DNA of 64,000 bases from UBA7328 sp965247965 (GCA_965247965.1 OZ252053.1:186001-250000); one strand, 5' to 3'; counted from the stretch's first letter, positions 47,288-56,005 are shown. Translations and numbers: made by a program. Notes: a model not told the origin generated them from the sequence alone.

Positions 47288-47347
47288 TCATTCACTCCGG
47301 ATATTGACTCCAAACATTGACTCCAGACATTGATTCCAGACATTGAC
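47288..47347. repeat. 13-bp tandem repeat in the rpmC-rpsQ spacer
   Basis: About 4.6 head-to-tail units of 13 bp: 47288-47300, 47301-47313 (ATATTGACTCCAA), 47314-47326 (ACATTGACTCCAG), 47327-47339 (ACATTGATTCCAG) and a partial unit to 47347, touching the rpmC stop. It makes this the second-longest spacer in this half of the operon (84 nt). Confidence 0.8.
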
Positions 47348-47604
47348 TATTCCCTTCTACGCGCTCGTTTTTTTGATCTGTTGCCTAGCTCCTCGGCAGT
47401 CATTTTTGACAATTCTCTTTTTCTTGCCTCCGTCTTCATTCTAGCAATATCTCTTCTGACTTCTTTGAGTACAAGGGGATTGTCCAAGCCTTTAATAGCA
47501 TGATCAAATCTCATCTTCTTATACTGGGCTTCGGTTTGGCTCAATTCGTCCAGTAATTCCGGATCACCGAAGTCTTGTAGTTCGATAAATTTCTTAGATG
47601 CCAT
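47347..47604 (-). CDS. rpmC: Ribosomal protein uL29
   Basis: The product is 85 residues, about 20 more than typical. The core is QTEAQYKKMRFDHAIKGLDNP and EVRRDIARMKTEARKRE; the C-terminal SKMTAEELGNRSKKRARRRE is an extension. It lies at the peptide exit tunnel. The stop is TAG. Confidence 0.95.
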   Translation of the reverse strand: MASKKFIELQDFGDPELLDELSQTEAQYKKMRFDHAIKGLDNPLVLKEVRRDIARMKTEARKRELSKMTAEELGNRSKKRARRRE

Positions 47605-47610
47605 TCTTAT

Positions 47611-48033
47611 TTAATCTTCTATGTAGTCATTGCGAACTACAAATTTTGTTAACACCGGCAGCTTTTGTGCTGCCAGTCTCAGTCCTTCTCTTGCAACTTC
47701 CACAGGTACGCCGTCCATCTCAAATAATATTCTACCCGGCTGCACAGGCGCTACATAGTGATCCACAGCTCCTTTACCTTTTCCCATCCTCACTTCAAGA
47801 GGTTTGGTAGTAATAGGTTTATCAGGAAATATCCTTATCCACACTCTTCCCTGCCTTTGCATGTGGCGCGTCATCGCTATCCGGGCCGATTCTATCTGTC
47901 TGCTCGTGAGCCTGCCATGCGTTGTGGCTTTAAGGCCGAATGATCCGAACGATATTTTCACGCCTCGCCCGGCCATTCCTCTGTTCCTCCCTTTTTGCTG
48001 TTTTCTATATTTCGATTTCTTCGGCTGAAGCAT
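47611..48033 (-). CDS. rplP: Ribosomal protein uL16
   Basis: The product is 140 residues: LQPKKSKYRKQQKGRNRGMA, FGSFGLKATTHGRLTSRQIE and VRMGKGKGAVDHYVAPVQPG. It organises the tRNA-binding part of the 50S subunit. Confidence 0.97.
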   Translation of the reverse strand: MLQPKKSKYRKQQKGRNRGMAGRGVKISFGSFGLKATTHGRLTSRQIESARIAMTRHMQRQGRVWIRIFPDKPITTKPLEVRMGKGKGAVDHYVAPVQPGRILFEMDGVPVEVAREGLRLAAQKLPVLTKFVVRNDYIED

Positions 48034-48070
48034 TTTTTATTCTATTTCTCAAATTCATTAAATCAACCCC

Positions 48071-48790
48071 CTAATTCCGGTTATCTCTTCTATCGCCACC
48101 TCGTCTTCGGCCCCCTCGTCGTTTGTCTCTGCCCATTCCTATATTTGGTGAAAGGTCTCGCTTGCCGAATACCTCACCTTTGAAAATCCAAACTTTTACA
48201 CCGATCTTTCCGTACACGGTCTGAGCCTCTACCAAAGAATAGTCAACGTCAGCACGAAAAGTATGCAAAGGGATCCGACCATCTTTGAATTGCTCCGATC
48301 TCGCCATCTCCGCTCCATTCAATCTTCCGCTGATCTTTACTTTAATGCCCTGGGCTCCGCCACGCATCGTATTCTGCACAGCCATTTTAGATACCCTTCT
48401 GAAATTCATTCTACCTTCTAACTGTCTGGCAATATTATCTGCTACAATGGTAGCATCGAGCTCGGGTTTTCTTATTTCAAAAATGTTGATCTGTACTTCA
48501 TGTCCCGTAAGTTTTTTTAACTCTTCCCGTATCCGGTCTACTTCCTGGCCTCCTCGGCCGATGATAATACCCGGACGCGAGGTGTGAGCGGTGATGGTAA
48601 TTCTTTTTAATGTGCGTTCTATCACTATTCTTGCCAATCCTCCTTTCGGAACTCTTGCTCTCAGATAAGCCCTTATTTTTTCATCTTGCACCACTTTACT
48701 AGCAAAATCATTGCCGGCGGCGTACCAGTTGGATTCCCAACCTTTTATAATGCCTAATCTATTGCCAATTGGATTTGTTTTCTGACCCAT
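48071..48790 (-). CDS. rpsC: Ribosomal protein uS3
   Basis: The product is 239 residues. GQKTNPIGNRLGIIKGWESN begins the chain, a KH domain follows (RPGIIIGRGGQEVDRIREEL) and the C-terminal domain has GRLNGAEMARSEQFKDGRIP and DVDYSLVEAQTVYGKIGVK. The last 20 residues are an Arg/Gly-rich tail. Confidence 0.97.
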   Translation of the reverse strand: MGQKTNPIGNRLGIIKGWESNWYAAGNDFASKVVQDEKIRAYLRARVPKGGLARIVIERTLKRITITAHTSRPGIIIGRGGQEVDRIREELKKLTGHEVQINIFEIRKPELDATIVADNIARQLEGRMNFRRVSKMAVQNTMRGGAQGIKVKISGRLNGAEMARSEQFKDGRIPLHTFRADVDYSLVEAQTVYGKIGVKVWIFKGEVFGKRDLSPNIGMGRDKRRGGRRRGGDRRDNRN

Positions 48791-48799
48791 TATTTATTT

Positions 48800-49186
48800 C
48801 TATTCTTCTTCATCTGAGAGGTTAAAATCTTCGTCTATTTCTACTCGGTTTTCTACGATTACGGTAACGTGATTAGTCCTTTTTCTGATCCGGTGCGCCC
48901 TTCCATGCGGTGCAGGCCGGAATCTTTTTAACATGGTGCCTTCATCTGAAAAGATCGTCTTCACATAAAGATCGTAATCAGCTGCGCTAAAGGTCATGTT
49001 CGTATTATTTTCCCAATTGGAAATAGCGGATAACAGCACTTTTTCCAGCCAGTCACTTGCTTCTTTCTTTGTGTATTTCAAAATATTTAAGGCATTGTCC
49101 ACTGACCTTCCCCGCACCAGGTCAGTAACCAATCTCATTTTTCGGGCTGACATAGGACAATTTCTCAATATTGCTCGTGCTTCCAT
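48800..49186 (-). CDS. rplV: Ribosomal protein uL22
   Basis: The product is 128 residues: NCPMSARKMRLVTDLVRGRSVD at the start and the tunnel-lining loop RFRPAPHGRAHRIRKRTNHVTV. A short acidic tail (DEDFNLSDEEE) is added, as often in Bacteroidota. Confidence 0.97.
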   Translation of the reverse strand: MEARAILRNCPMSARKMRLVTDLVRGRSVDNALNILKYTKKEASDWLEKVLLSAISNWENNTNMTFSAADYDLYVKTIFSDEGTMLKRFRPAPHGRAHRIRKRTNHVTVIVENRVEIDEDFNLSDEEE

Positions 49187-49194
49187 TGCTTCTC

Positions 49195-49461
49195 TTATTT
49201 TCGGTTTCCGGAGTGTCCTTTAAAAATTCTTGTGGGAGCAAATTCGCCTAGTTTATGCCCGACCATATTCTCGGTAATAAATACCGGAACAAACGATTTT
49301 CCATTGTGCACGGCTATGGTCTGGCCTACCATATCCGGAATGATCATCGAAGATCTGGCCCAGGTCTTTATCACACTTTTCTTTTTTGTGGATTTCGCTT
49401 TGTCCAGTTTGGTCAGCAACTTATGATAGACGTACGGTCCCTTTCTCAGTGATCTAGGCAT
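49195..49461 (-). CDS. rpsS: Ribosomal protein uS19
   Basis: The product is 88 residues: PRSLRKGPYVYHKLLTKLD, TWARSSMIIPDMVGQTIAVHNGK-type middle and the end HKLGEFAPTRIFKGHSG. It lies in the head of the 30S subunit near the A site. Confidence 0.97.
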   Translation of the reverse strand: MPRSLRKGPYVYHKLLTKLDKAKSTKKKSVIKTWARSSMIIPDMVGQTIAVHNGKSFVPVFITENMVGHKLGEFAPTRIFKGHSGNRK

Positions 49462-49466
49462 GTCTA

Positions 49467-50294
49467 TTAAATAGTTTTTCTTCTTGAAATGATCAATCTA
49501 TTCGAATCCTTATTCTTTTTTCTCGTCTTTTGTCCTTTGGCCATTATGCCTGTTCTTGATCTCGGATGGCCTCCCGAAGCTTTTCCTTCACCGCCGCCCA
49601 TTGGGTGATCCACAGGATTCATAGCAACGCCTCTGACACGAGGCCTTCTACCCAACCATCTTTTTCGGCCCGCTTTGCCCAATACCTGCAGCCTGTGGTC
49701 GGGATTAGACGTATTGCCCATTGCCGCTTTGCATGTAGCCAATATCCTTCTCACCTCTCCCGACGGAAGTTTTACAGTTACGTACTTTCCTTCCTGGCTC
49801 ATTTTAACTGCAAATGTCCCCGCACTCCTGACTAATGCTGCGCCCCTTCCCGGCATCATTTCTATCGCATAAATATTCGATCCCAAAGGTATTTTGCTTA
49901 GTGGAAGAGCGTTTCCTACATTCGGAGGAGCTTTTTCTCCTGACATTATTTTATTGCCTACTTTGAGTGATTCCGGAGCGATTATGTATCTCTTTTCACC
50001 ATCTTTATACTTTATAAGGGCAATATTTGCGGATCTGTTCGGATCGTACTCTATGGTCATCACCTCTCCTTGTACACCTTCCTTATCCCGCTTGAAATCT
50101 ATAATTCTATAACGTCTTTTATGGCCCCCGCCTCGCTGTCGCAAGGTCATTTTACCGTCGTGATTTCTTCCCCCGGATTTTGTCAATTTCGCAATAAGCG
50201 ATTTCTCGGGCTTGACCTTGCTCAGATGGCTGTTGTCCGTCGAGACCCTACCCCGCAGACCAGGAGTGACCGGTTTGTATTTTTTTACTGCCAT
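49467..50294 (-). CDS. rplB: Ribosomal protein uL2
   Basis: The product is 275 residues from ATG 50294 (MAVKKYKPVTPGLRGR); an in-frame ATG at 50321 would add nine residues that do not belong to the family. Marks are GGGHKRRYRIIDFKRDK, VGNALPLSKIPLGSNIYAIE and VRGVAMNPVDHPMGGGEGKA, which carries the histidine implicated in peptidyl transfer. Confidence 0.97.
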   Translation of the reverse strand: MAVKKYKPVTPGLRGRVSTDNSHLSKVKPEKSLIAKLTKSGGRNHDGKMTLRQRGGGHKRRYRIIDFKRDKEGVQGEVMTIEYDPNRSANIALIKYKDGEKRYIIAPESLKVGNKIMSGEKAPPNVGNALPLSKIPLGSNIYAIEMMPGRGAALVRSAGTFAVKMSQEGKYVTVKLPSGEVRRILATCKAAMGNTSNPDHRLQVLGKAGRKRWLGRRPRVRGVAMNPVDHPMGGGEGKASGGHPRSRTGIMAKGQKTRKKNKDSNRLIISRRKTI

Positions 50295-50317
50295 ACTAAT
50301 TAACATTGACCACGTCG

Positions 50318-50614
50318 TCATATATCCCCGAAGAAATCAATCTCTTCTCCAGGAGATAATTTGACGATCGCTTTTTTATAGGTTGATTTTTTCCCTACTT
50401 GCATACCCGAACGTGTATTTCTCACTTTTCTCTTGCCTGGTACGATCATCGTATTTACGCCGTCCACAGATACATTGTACATTTCTTCTACAGCATTTCT
50501 TATCTGTATCTTATTCGCCTTTCTGTCCACTACGAAAGTGTACTGCCCCGAGTTTTCCGAAATGTTTTCGGATTTCTCGGTGATTAATGGTTTTATCAAT
50601 ATATCTCTTGCCAT
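50318..50614 (-). CDS. rplW: Ribosomal protein uL23
   Basis: The product is 98 residues: LIKPLITEKSENISENSGQYTF-type start (LIKPLITEKS), KANKIQIRNAVEEMYNVSV and the end YKKAIVKLSPGEEIDFF. It surrounds the tunnel exit and docks trigger factor and SRP. Confidence 0.96.
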   Translation of the reverse strand: MARDILIKPLITEKSENISENSGQYTFVVDRKANKIQIRNAVEEMYNVSVDGVNTMIVPGKRKVRNTRSGMQVGKKSTYKKAIVKLSPGEEIDFFGDI

Positions 50615-50709
50615 ATTATTCGCTGTTTAACTTTTCAACTTGTTCAATTCTACAGAGTCAAAACAAATCCATTCCTTTCAAATCAACCGATCAATATATT
50701 CAACATGCG

Positions 50710-51339
50710 CTATTTCGCAAATGAATTAACTATTTCCTCTACAGAACTTTCCGTAAGTAACAATTTCTGAGCATCGAGTATCGCATAGGGGTACAAATCC
50801 TTGGCATTCATTACCTTAGATTTTTTCAAATTCCTGGAACTCAGGTACAAATTTTTATCGTATTCGTTGGTCACAAGTAGCGATTTGGCACTGCCTACAT
50901 CAAGTCCGTTAAGCACCTCTGCTAACTTTGCTGTCCTCGGCTCATCGAAAGTAAAATCCTCTATAAGCATGATGTCACCGGCTGCAGCTTTAGCTGATAA
51001 TGCTGATGACTTAGCTAATCTTCTGACCTTCTTATTGAGTTTAAAACTGTAATCTTTTGGTTTTGGTCCAAAGGTTCTTCCTCCGCCCCGGAAAATTGGT
51101 GATTTTATCGATCCAGCTCTGGCCGTTCCAGTACCTTTTTGCCTTTTCACCTTTCGGGTAGAGCCGGTGATGTCCGCCCGTTCTTTCGTTTTATGCGTAC
51201 CTTGTCTTTTGTTGGCAAGGTGATTTTTCACACTCAAATAGATCACGTGTTCATTTGGCTCAACGCCAAATATCTCAGTTGGCAGATTCACTTTTCTACC
51301 GGTCGGTTTGCCTTCGATACTTAATACTTCTACTTTCAT
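50710..51339 (-). CDS. rplD: Ribosomal protein uL4
   Basis: The product is 209 residues from ATG 51339 (MKVEVLSIEGKPTG); a second ATG two codons earlier is adjacent to the rplC stop. RKVKRQKGTGTARAGSIKSP and GPKPKDYSFKLNKKVRRLA form the extended loop. In E. coli uL4 regulates the S10 operon; here no leader match was found. A 95-nt gap with no gene separates it from rplW. Confidence 0.96.
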   Translation of the reverse strand: MKVEVLSIEGKPTGRKVNLPTEIFGVEPNEHVIYLSVKNHLANKRQGTHKTKERADITGSTRKVKRQKGTGTARAGSIKSPIFRGGGRTFGPKPKDYSFKLNKKVRRLAKSSALSAKAAAGDIMLIEDFTFDEPRTAKLAEVLNGLDVGSAKSLLVTNEYDKNLYLSSRNLKKSKVMNAKDLYPYAILDAQKLLLTESSVEEIVNSFAK

Positions 51340-51345
51340 GTACAT

Positions 51346-51969
51346 CTACTTTTCAATGATTACGAATGAACCTTTGTGACCTGGTACACAGCCTTTGACC
51401 AGGATAAGGTTTTGGTCGCTAAAAATTTTGACCACTTCGAGGTTTCTTGTTTTAACCCTGCTGTTTCCTGTTCTTCCCCCCATTTTCATTCCTTTTATCA
51501 CTTTGGATGGGGTAGCGCATGCACCAATCGCTCCGGGGTGTCTCTGCCTGTTGTGCTGGCCGTGAGAAGCTTCTCCTACACCATGAAAGCCGTGTCTCTT
51601 GACCACACCTTGGAATCCTTTTCCTTTTGAGGTACCGATTACATTGACGTAATCTCCCTCTTCGAATACCTCTTCGACCTTGACATCATCGCCAAGCGTT
51701 TTTTCGACTATATCGAAATCGCGCATCTCAGCCACCTTTCTCATAGGCCCTGATTTGGCCTTTTTAAAATGACCAATTTCTGGTTTTGAAGAAGATTTTT
51801 CTTTTTTATCACCATATGCAAGTTGGAGGCTTGCATATCCATTAGTTTCCTTGGTTTTCACCTGGGTTACTTTATTTGGAGAGGCATCTATGACGGTACA
51901 GGCAATGTTTCTGCCATCGACGTCATATACGCTTGTCATACCTATTTTTTTCCCAATAATTCCACTCAT
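51346..51969 (-). CDS. rplC: Ribosomal protein uL3
   Basis: The product is 207 residues from ATG 51969 (MSGIIGKKIGMTSVYD); a longer frame from 52005 is rejected because it adds 12 hydrophobic residues absent from the family. Marks are GKGFQGVVKRHGFHG and SHGQHNRQRHPGAIGACATPS, which reach the peptidyl-transferase centre. The stop is TAG. Confidence 0.97.
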   Translation of the reverse strand: MSGIIGKKIGMTSVYDVDGRNIACTVIDASPNKVTQVKTKETNGYASLQLAYGDKKEKSSSKPEIGHFKKAKSGPMRKVAEMRDFDIVEKTLGDDVKVEEVFEEGDYVNVIGTSKGKGFQGVVKRHGFHGVGEASHGQHNRQRHPGAIGACATPSKVIKGMKMGGRTGNSRVKTRNLEVVKIFSDQNLILVKGCVPGHKGSFVIIEK

Positions 51970-52136
51970 AACAAAATCAAGTACAAGTTCAAGAATCAAG
52001 TTCAACCCGCAGGAGTTTTCCTGGGCGGGTTCATATTCAAACTATCAAAAAGGTCAAAATAAACATTACCGCTCAACATCAGGAATTACTTGAGAATCCT
52101 GATACTCATGAGAGAATTGCGGAAACTGAAATTTGT

Positions 52137-52445
52137 CTAGGAGAGCTTGACTTGAATATCTACACCGCTGGGTAACTCCAATTTTGAAAGAGCGTCAACC
52201 GTTTTTTGGGTAGGTGTATATATTTCTATCAGCCTCTTGTGGGTCCTTAGCTGAAACTGCTCTCGGGATTTTTTATTCACATGAGGGGATCTCAGTACTG
52301 TGAATACTTCTTTCTCCGTCGGCAGCGGAATCGGACCCGTGACAACAGCTCCACTGTTTCTCACAGTCTTCACGATTTTCTCCGTGGATTTGTCCACTAA
52401 ACTGTGGTCGTACGAACGGAGTTTAATCCTGATTTTTTGATTCAT
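52137..52445 (-). CDS. rpsJ: Ribosomal protein uS10
   Basis: The product is 102 residues: KIRIKLRSYDHSLVDKSTEK, TGPIPLPTEKEVFTVLRSPHV and the end VDIQVKLS. It is the first gene of the superoperon, behind a well-formed promoter; the str-operon genes (rpsL, rpsG, fusA) that often precede it are not in the window. A 167-nt gap without a gene leads to rplC. uS10 also serves as NusE in antitermination. Confidence 0.97.
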   Translation of the reverse strand: MNQKIRIKLRSYDHSLVDKSTEKIVKTVRNSGAVVTGPIPLPTEKEVFTVLRSPHVNKKSREQFQLRTHKRLIEIYTPTQKTVDALSKLELPSGVDIQVKLS

Positions 52446-52482
52446 AACCTTTTATAAAATCTTCCTTATTTCAAAAGTGGCG

Positions 52483-52512
52483 CAAAGGTATAATTTTCTT
52501 TATTTATTACAA
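52483..52512 (-). promoter_or_regulatory. Promoter of the ribosomal superoperon
   Basis: On the minus strand TTG (52512-52510) and TACCTTTG (52490-52483) are separated by exactly 19 nt, a full match to the Bacteroidota TTG-N19-TAnnTTTG consensus. The -7 element ends 37 nt before the rpsJ ATG. Confidence 0.8.
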
Positions 52513-52551
52513 ATTTGGTAAGTATCTTTTTTTAATACGAAATTACGCCTG

Positions 52552-52583
52552 TTGTAGAAGACCGTCTGAAATGTATATTTTTG
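52552..52583 (+). promoter_or_regulatory. Possible promoter of the recombinase remnant
   Basis: TTG at 52552-52554 and TATTTTTG at 52576-52583 are 21 nt apart, close to the consensus spacing, and the -7 element ends 7 nt before the ATG at 52591. Confidence 0.4.
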
Positions 52584-52590
52584 AAAATAT

Positions 52591-53835
52591 ATGAAATCTT
52601 TTCCAGCAAAAAACATTCATAGCTCAGGCCACAACGGTAAAATAAGGCTGCGGAAAGTCAACCACAAGGGCGCTGATCGTATTGGTTTGTTTTTCGACTA
52701 TGACCAGGAACTGATCAATTGGGTCAAGGCGATACCCGGACGAAAATATTCTAAAACACTGAAATGTTGGTATTTGCCTAACTCTGATGATAGTGTAACA
52801 TACTTGAGGAAGGCGGGTTTAGAATGGGTTGAGAGTCCGACCGAGACGGTCAAGGAATCAGGCGATTCTGACTCTCTGATAAGCCAAGGTCAAGATAAGG
52901 AGCGCAAAGTGAGGGGAGAATACATAATTGTGAAACGGCGAGACGAAAAATGGTTCGAAGCATTCATGCCGCACGATAAACCCGCATGGATAGATGCTGT
53001 TAAGCAGATCAACGGCAGGAAGTGGGACAAAGATCAGGTTTGCTGGATGCTGCCCTACGCAAAGCAAAGTCTGAATCATCTAAATCAATCCATTGGCAGG
53101 GATAACTTGAAATTTGAATTTGAAATCGACCCGGACATCAAATCTGAATATGTAGAAAAAGATCCAGAAGCACACTGTTAAACCACCTGTACAACTCAGT
53201 TCAGAGGTCAAAGCGAGATTGAATGCCTTTGCGATGTACATGGAGCAGAGGCGATATAGTGCGTCTACGGTAAGAACGTACGTGAGCATGATGCGGCAAT
53301 TTTTCAGCCGGAATGCGAATCGCAAATGGGATGCAATCGCCAAAGCTGATATTGTGCGATATAATTATAGCGAATACCTTGCAATGGGTGTGGATTGAGA
53401 ATTGGGGAGGCACTGGAGTTGAAAAAAAGCGAGGTACGATTTGAAGAGGGCTTACTCGCTATTCGTCAGGGAAAGGGAAGGAAGGACCGGCAAGTGCCCA
53501 TGTCGGAAGGCGTTGCGAATATGATAAAAGATTATATCAGGATGTACAGTACGAAAGTATATTTATTCGAAGGTCAAAGCGGCGGGAAATATGCATACCG
53601 AAGCGCTCAACAGATCATGAAAAGGGCGGTAAGAGCAACGGGATTACGGGAGGGGATAACGTTGCATAATTTGAGGCACTCTTATGCCACCCACTTGCTT
53701 CAGGCAGGCACGGATATCCGGTATATTCAGGAAATTTTAGGTCATAGCAGCCCGAAGACGACTATGCTTTATACACATGTTGCGATCAAAGATTTGAAGA
53801 ATATCAAGAGTCCATTTGATGAAATCGGAATATAA
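52591..53835 (+). pseudogene. Decayed tyrosine recombinase (XerD/phage integrase type)
   Basis: Three pieces can be read. (1) 52591-53181: arm-binding N-terminal region with two WVKAIPGRKYSKTLKCWYLP-like repeats, ending at a stop. (2) In the next frame, about 53162-53397: the SAM-like core-binding domain (RLNAFAMYMEQRRYSASTVRTY) ending YNYSEYLAMGVD. (3) 53395-53835: the catalytic part from GLRIGEALELKKSEV to HNLRHSYATHLLQAGTD and LGHSSPKTTMLYTHV. The first two join if the A-run at 53156-53160 is one base too long. Roughly 80 residues are missing between pieces 2 and 3. The R-H-R-H-Y tail survives, but the gene cannot make a whole enzyme. Confidence 0.85.
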
Positions 53836-53930
53836 AATGTGCATATTTACGCATGATAATGTACTATGGGGATGTAAATATGTGTAATTTACACAGGTAT
53901 TGTGCTCCATTAAAATGAATAGAATTTAAC

Positions 53931-54277
53931 ATGCCAAATCTAACTCTTTCACCTAATAAAACATTTCAATCGAAAGCTTGTGGTCGCCGTGCATTATTGA
54001 CTATTGCGGGCCGGTTAATGTTCTATACAGACGGTCAATAGGTGTACGATGTGAATGATGTACCAATGCCAAATGGTGGGGAAGTGCCGGCCACAGTTCT
54101 GCAAGATCACCAGTCGTCTCTATTTGCAATTATCGTCTCCGATCGACAGAATTACAATCGGTATTTCATCTTTACGATTGCTGGTTCAAATACGGGGTCT
54201 GGAGCAGGTAATCCACAGGATGGAATTCTTTACTCAATTGTTGGTAAGAACGTGGCTTTTCAGTTGTTGCGGGTTTC
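53931..54277 (+). pseudogene. Remnant of a T9SS-type surface protein gene
   Basis: From ATG 53931 the frame reads a remnant with GRLMFYTDGQ, an in-frame TAG at 54039-54041, then VYDVNDVPMPNGGEVPATV, SLFAIIVSD, YNRYFIFTIAGSN and DGILYSIV. This matches the recurring N-terminal pattern of large Bacteroidota exported proteins (LLFYTDG.TVWN...MPNG...IIVP...YYIFT). The rest of such a gene, including any sorting domain, is absent. It is cut where the membrane-protein gene on the other strand begins. Confidence 0.65.
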
Positions 54278-54281
54278 ATAT

Positions 54282-54947
54282 TCAACTCCTTTTTCTGTCC
54301 AGCCAAAAAGCCACTCCAGTAAAAATGCAATACATGAGAAGTCCAGCAACCGACATTGTTACTATATCATCTGCCATTGGTGGCCCAAATATGTTATTTA
54401 CATTGATAATAAGCATAAGGACAACAAATATTATCATGCCGTATTTGCCAGCAAACGTAGTACCCTTTGACGATTTCAAATACATTCCTAATCCTACTAA
54501 TAATAGTATTGCCTCAAGCACGTATGTTGCTATAGCATTGTTCCACAAGCCGAATCCAACTTTGGTCGAACTATCGCTCCATAGTGGCAAGTCTGGTGTA
54601 TGGACAATCAAATCCAAAAACCAATGAGATAGCACTGCGACTCCCATTACTATTGCTACCTTGTTTTTATTTTCAGCTTTTGTCAAAGGAAGGAATCTAA
54701 ATGCAATGTAGACCGCACCTGCCCAGAAAAAGGAAGCCAAAAGACCATGGGTGTAGGGCATGAAATATAGATCAAAATGAGTAGATTCTGTATAGTTCTC
54801 AACGATATTGAAGTGCTCTATCCCCATCAAAACAAGCGGAAGGAACAATATATCTACAAATTGCACTGCTAAAAACAGCATTCCTAGAGAGGCATTTTTA
54901 TCGACTCCCTTTAATACTAAACTTGCAGCGTAGTGTCCAACTAACAT
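54282..54947 (-). CDS. Multi-pass membrane protein, YdjM/metal-dependent-hydrolase-like
   Basis: The product is 221 residues with six hydrophobic segments. HYAASLVLKGVDKNASLG at the start, QFVDILFLPLVLMG, PYTHGLLASFFWAG and LSHWFLDLIVHTPDLP carry His/Asp residues placed in or next to helices, the pattern of small membrane-bound putative hydrolases. Substrate unknown. It is divergent from the HxlR-type regulator and shares its promoter region, so it is a probable target of that regulator. Confidence 0.75.
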   Translation of the reverse strand: MLVGHYAASLVLKGVDKNASLGMLFLAVQFVDILFLPLVLMGIEHFNIVENYTESTHFDLYFMPYTHGLLASFFWAGAVYIAFRFLPLTKAENKNKVAIVMGVAVLSHWFLDLIVHTPDLPLWSDSSTKVGFGLWNNAIATYVLEAILLLVGLGMYLKSSKGTTFAGKYGMIIFVVLMLIINVNNIFGPPMADDIVTMSVAGLLMYCIFTGVAFWLDRKRS

Positions 54948-55085
54948 GTAAATCTTTCTTTATGAAATTTTAGACGTCTAAGGTGTAATCTTTTCAATAA
55001 ATAAATCAGCTACCATTTTGGCTCCATTTTCATTTAGATGAATACACATCAAAAGCAACCACTTGACAAACATAGGAATCACTAA

Positions 55086-55118
55086 CTATACATAATATAG
55101 TACTATACCAAAGTATAG
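55086..55118. promoter_or_regulatory. Two tandem palindromes, candidate HxlR operator
   Basis: CTATACATAATATAG (55086-55100) and CTATACCAAAGTATAG (55103-55118) are both inverted repeats of CTATA(C) with 4-5 nt between arms, two bases apart, and lie 15 nt before the regulator start in the divergent region. This is the usual placement of an autoregulatory operator. Confidence 0.6.
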
Positions 55119-55132
55119 CGTATTTTTACAAA

Positions 55133-55546
55133 ATGGAACGGGATAGAGCATTACAAGAAAAAATTGAAGAATTTAAGAGCCGTAGACCATTAGACAAGTC
55201 CCCTTCGGGAATTATTGAGCATTACCATAAGGAGCTACAGGCTATTGAAGATACTTTATACATTGTTTCAGGAACATGGAAAATGCAGATAATAGCCTTG
55301 CTTTGTAATGGAGAATTTAGATATTGTGAATTAGAGAAAGGATTACCTAAAATTACCCCGAGAATGCTTTCCAAGGAATTGAAGGATTTGGTGCAAAATG
55401 AATTGGTGATAAGAAAAGTGTGCGATACTGTACCTGTGAAGGTAACCTATAAGCTTACCTATTATGGAGAAACACTTGTCCCCTTAATTATCGAATTGAT
55501 TAACTGGGGGATAGGACATAGAAAGAAATTAATGCAAGAAAAATGA
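55133..55546 (+). CDS. HxlR-family winged-helix regulator
   Basis: The product is 137 residues. The HxlR core spans about 38-125: LYIVSGTWKMQIIALLCNGE, FRYCELEKGLPKITPRMLSKELKDL and the wing VPVKVTYKLTYYGETLVPLI. An N-terminal extension of about 35 residues is unusual for the family. HxlR proteins often respond to aldehydes, disulfide or quinone stress through cysteines; C58, C65 and C97-region cysteines are present here. The likely targets are itself and the divergent membrane protein. Confidence 0.88.
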   Translation: MERDRALQEKIEEFKSRRPLDKSPSGIIEHYHKELQAIEDTLYIVSGTWKMQIIALLCNGEFRYCELEKGLPKITPRMLSKELKDLVQNELVIRKVCDTVPVKVTYKLTYYGETLVPLIIELINWGIGHRKKLMQEK

Positions 55547-55554
55547 CGAGAGCA

Positions 55555-55600
55555 CAACAATAGCTATAGCGCATAAAAACGCGCCATAGCCAGGTCCGTT
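55555..55600 (+). repeat. attC-like stem-loop A
   Basis: It begins CAAC (55555-55558) and ends CCGTT (55596-55600), with inner arms around AGCTATaGCGC and GCGCcATAGC and an 8-nt loop. It directly follows the HxlR gene. The match to a classical integron attC core is incomplete. Confidence 0.4.
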
Positions 55601-55639
55601 ACTGATAACCAAAGAAAGTAAAATCAACATTGAAGAAAA

Positions 55640-56005
55640 ATGAAAAGGTTTATCGGCCATTGGCAGAATGAAAAAGGCCATCAACTAATAATAAAGAAGA
55701 AAAATTCGAAGGCGGCAGTTGTTACTTTTATATCAGGGGTAACAAATAGCGCTGTGGAGAGACCTTTCGAAGGAAATAAACTAACCGTGGACATGGATGC
55801 TGAATTGGATTACTATGAGACAGGGGTGGAAATCGAATTATGGAGGGAAGGGAAAGGCTTTTACTTATGTCTTTGGGATGATGATTATCTGCAAGTAGCC
55901 GAGCAATTAAGTGTTGGAATTTCAAGACCGTCCGAGAAAAATTTTGAGTTCTTGGAGAAGTATTATCACTTATTTGAGCCATTAAAACCATATAAGCGTT
56001 ATTAA
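55640..56005 (+). CDS. Hypothetical cytoplasmic protein
   Basis: The product is 121 residues with no signal peptide. The first half is a beta-rich domain (WQNEKGHQLIIKKKNSKAAVV), the second contains an acidic stretch FYLCLWDDDYLQ and ends FEFLEKYYHLFEPLKPYKRY. No family recognised. It stands alone between two stem-loop or TA units, as single cassette genes do. Confidence 0.5.
   Translation: MKRFIGHWQNEKGHQLIIKKKNSKAAVVTFISGVTNSAVERPFEGNKLTVDMDAELDYYETGVEIELWREGKGFYLCLWDDDYLQVAEQLSVGISRPSEKNFEFLEKYYHLFEPLKPYKRY

Noticed and set aside
47263..47343. N-terminal extension of rpsQ from ATG 47343
   Set aside because: The extra residues are encoded by the 13-bp repeat and are absent from the S17 family; ATG 47262 gives the normal start.
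47288..47347. CRISPR-like array
   Set aside because: Units are contiguous with no spacers and lie inside the ribosomal operon; no cas gene is in the window.
54055..54627. Plus-strand frame of 190 codons overlapping the membrane protein
   Set aside because: It is in conflict with the six-helix protein on the minus strand, and its first part is a different frame of the T9SS remnant.
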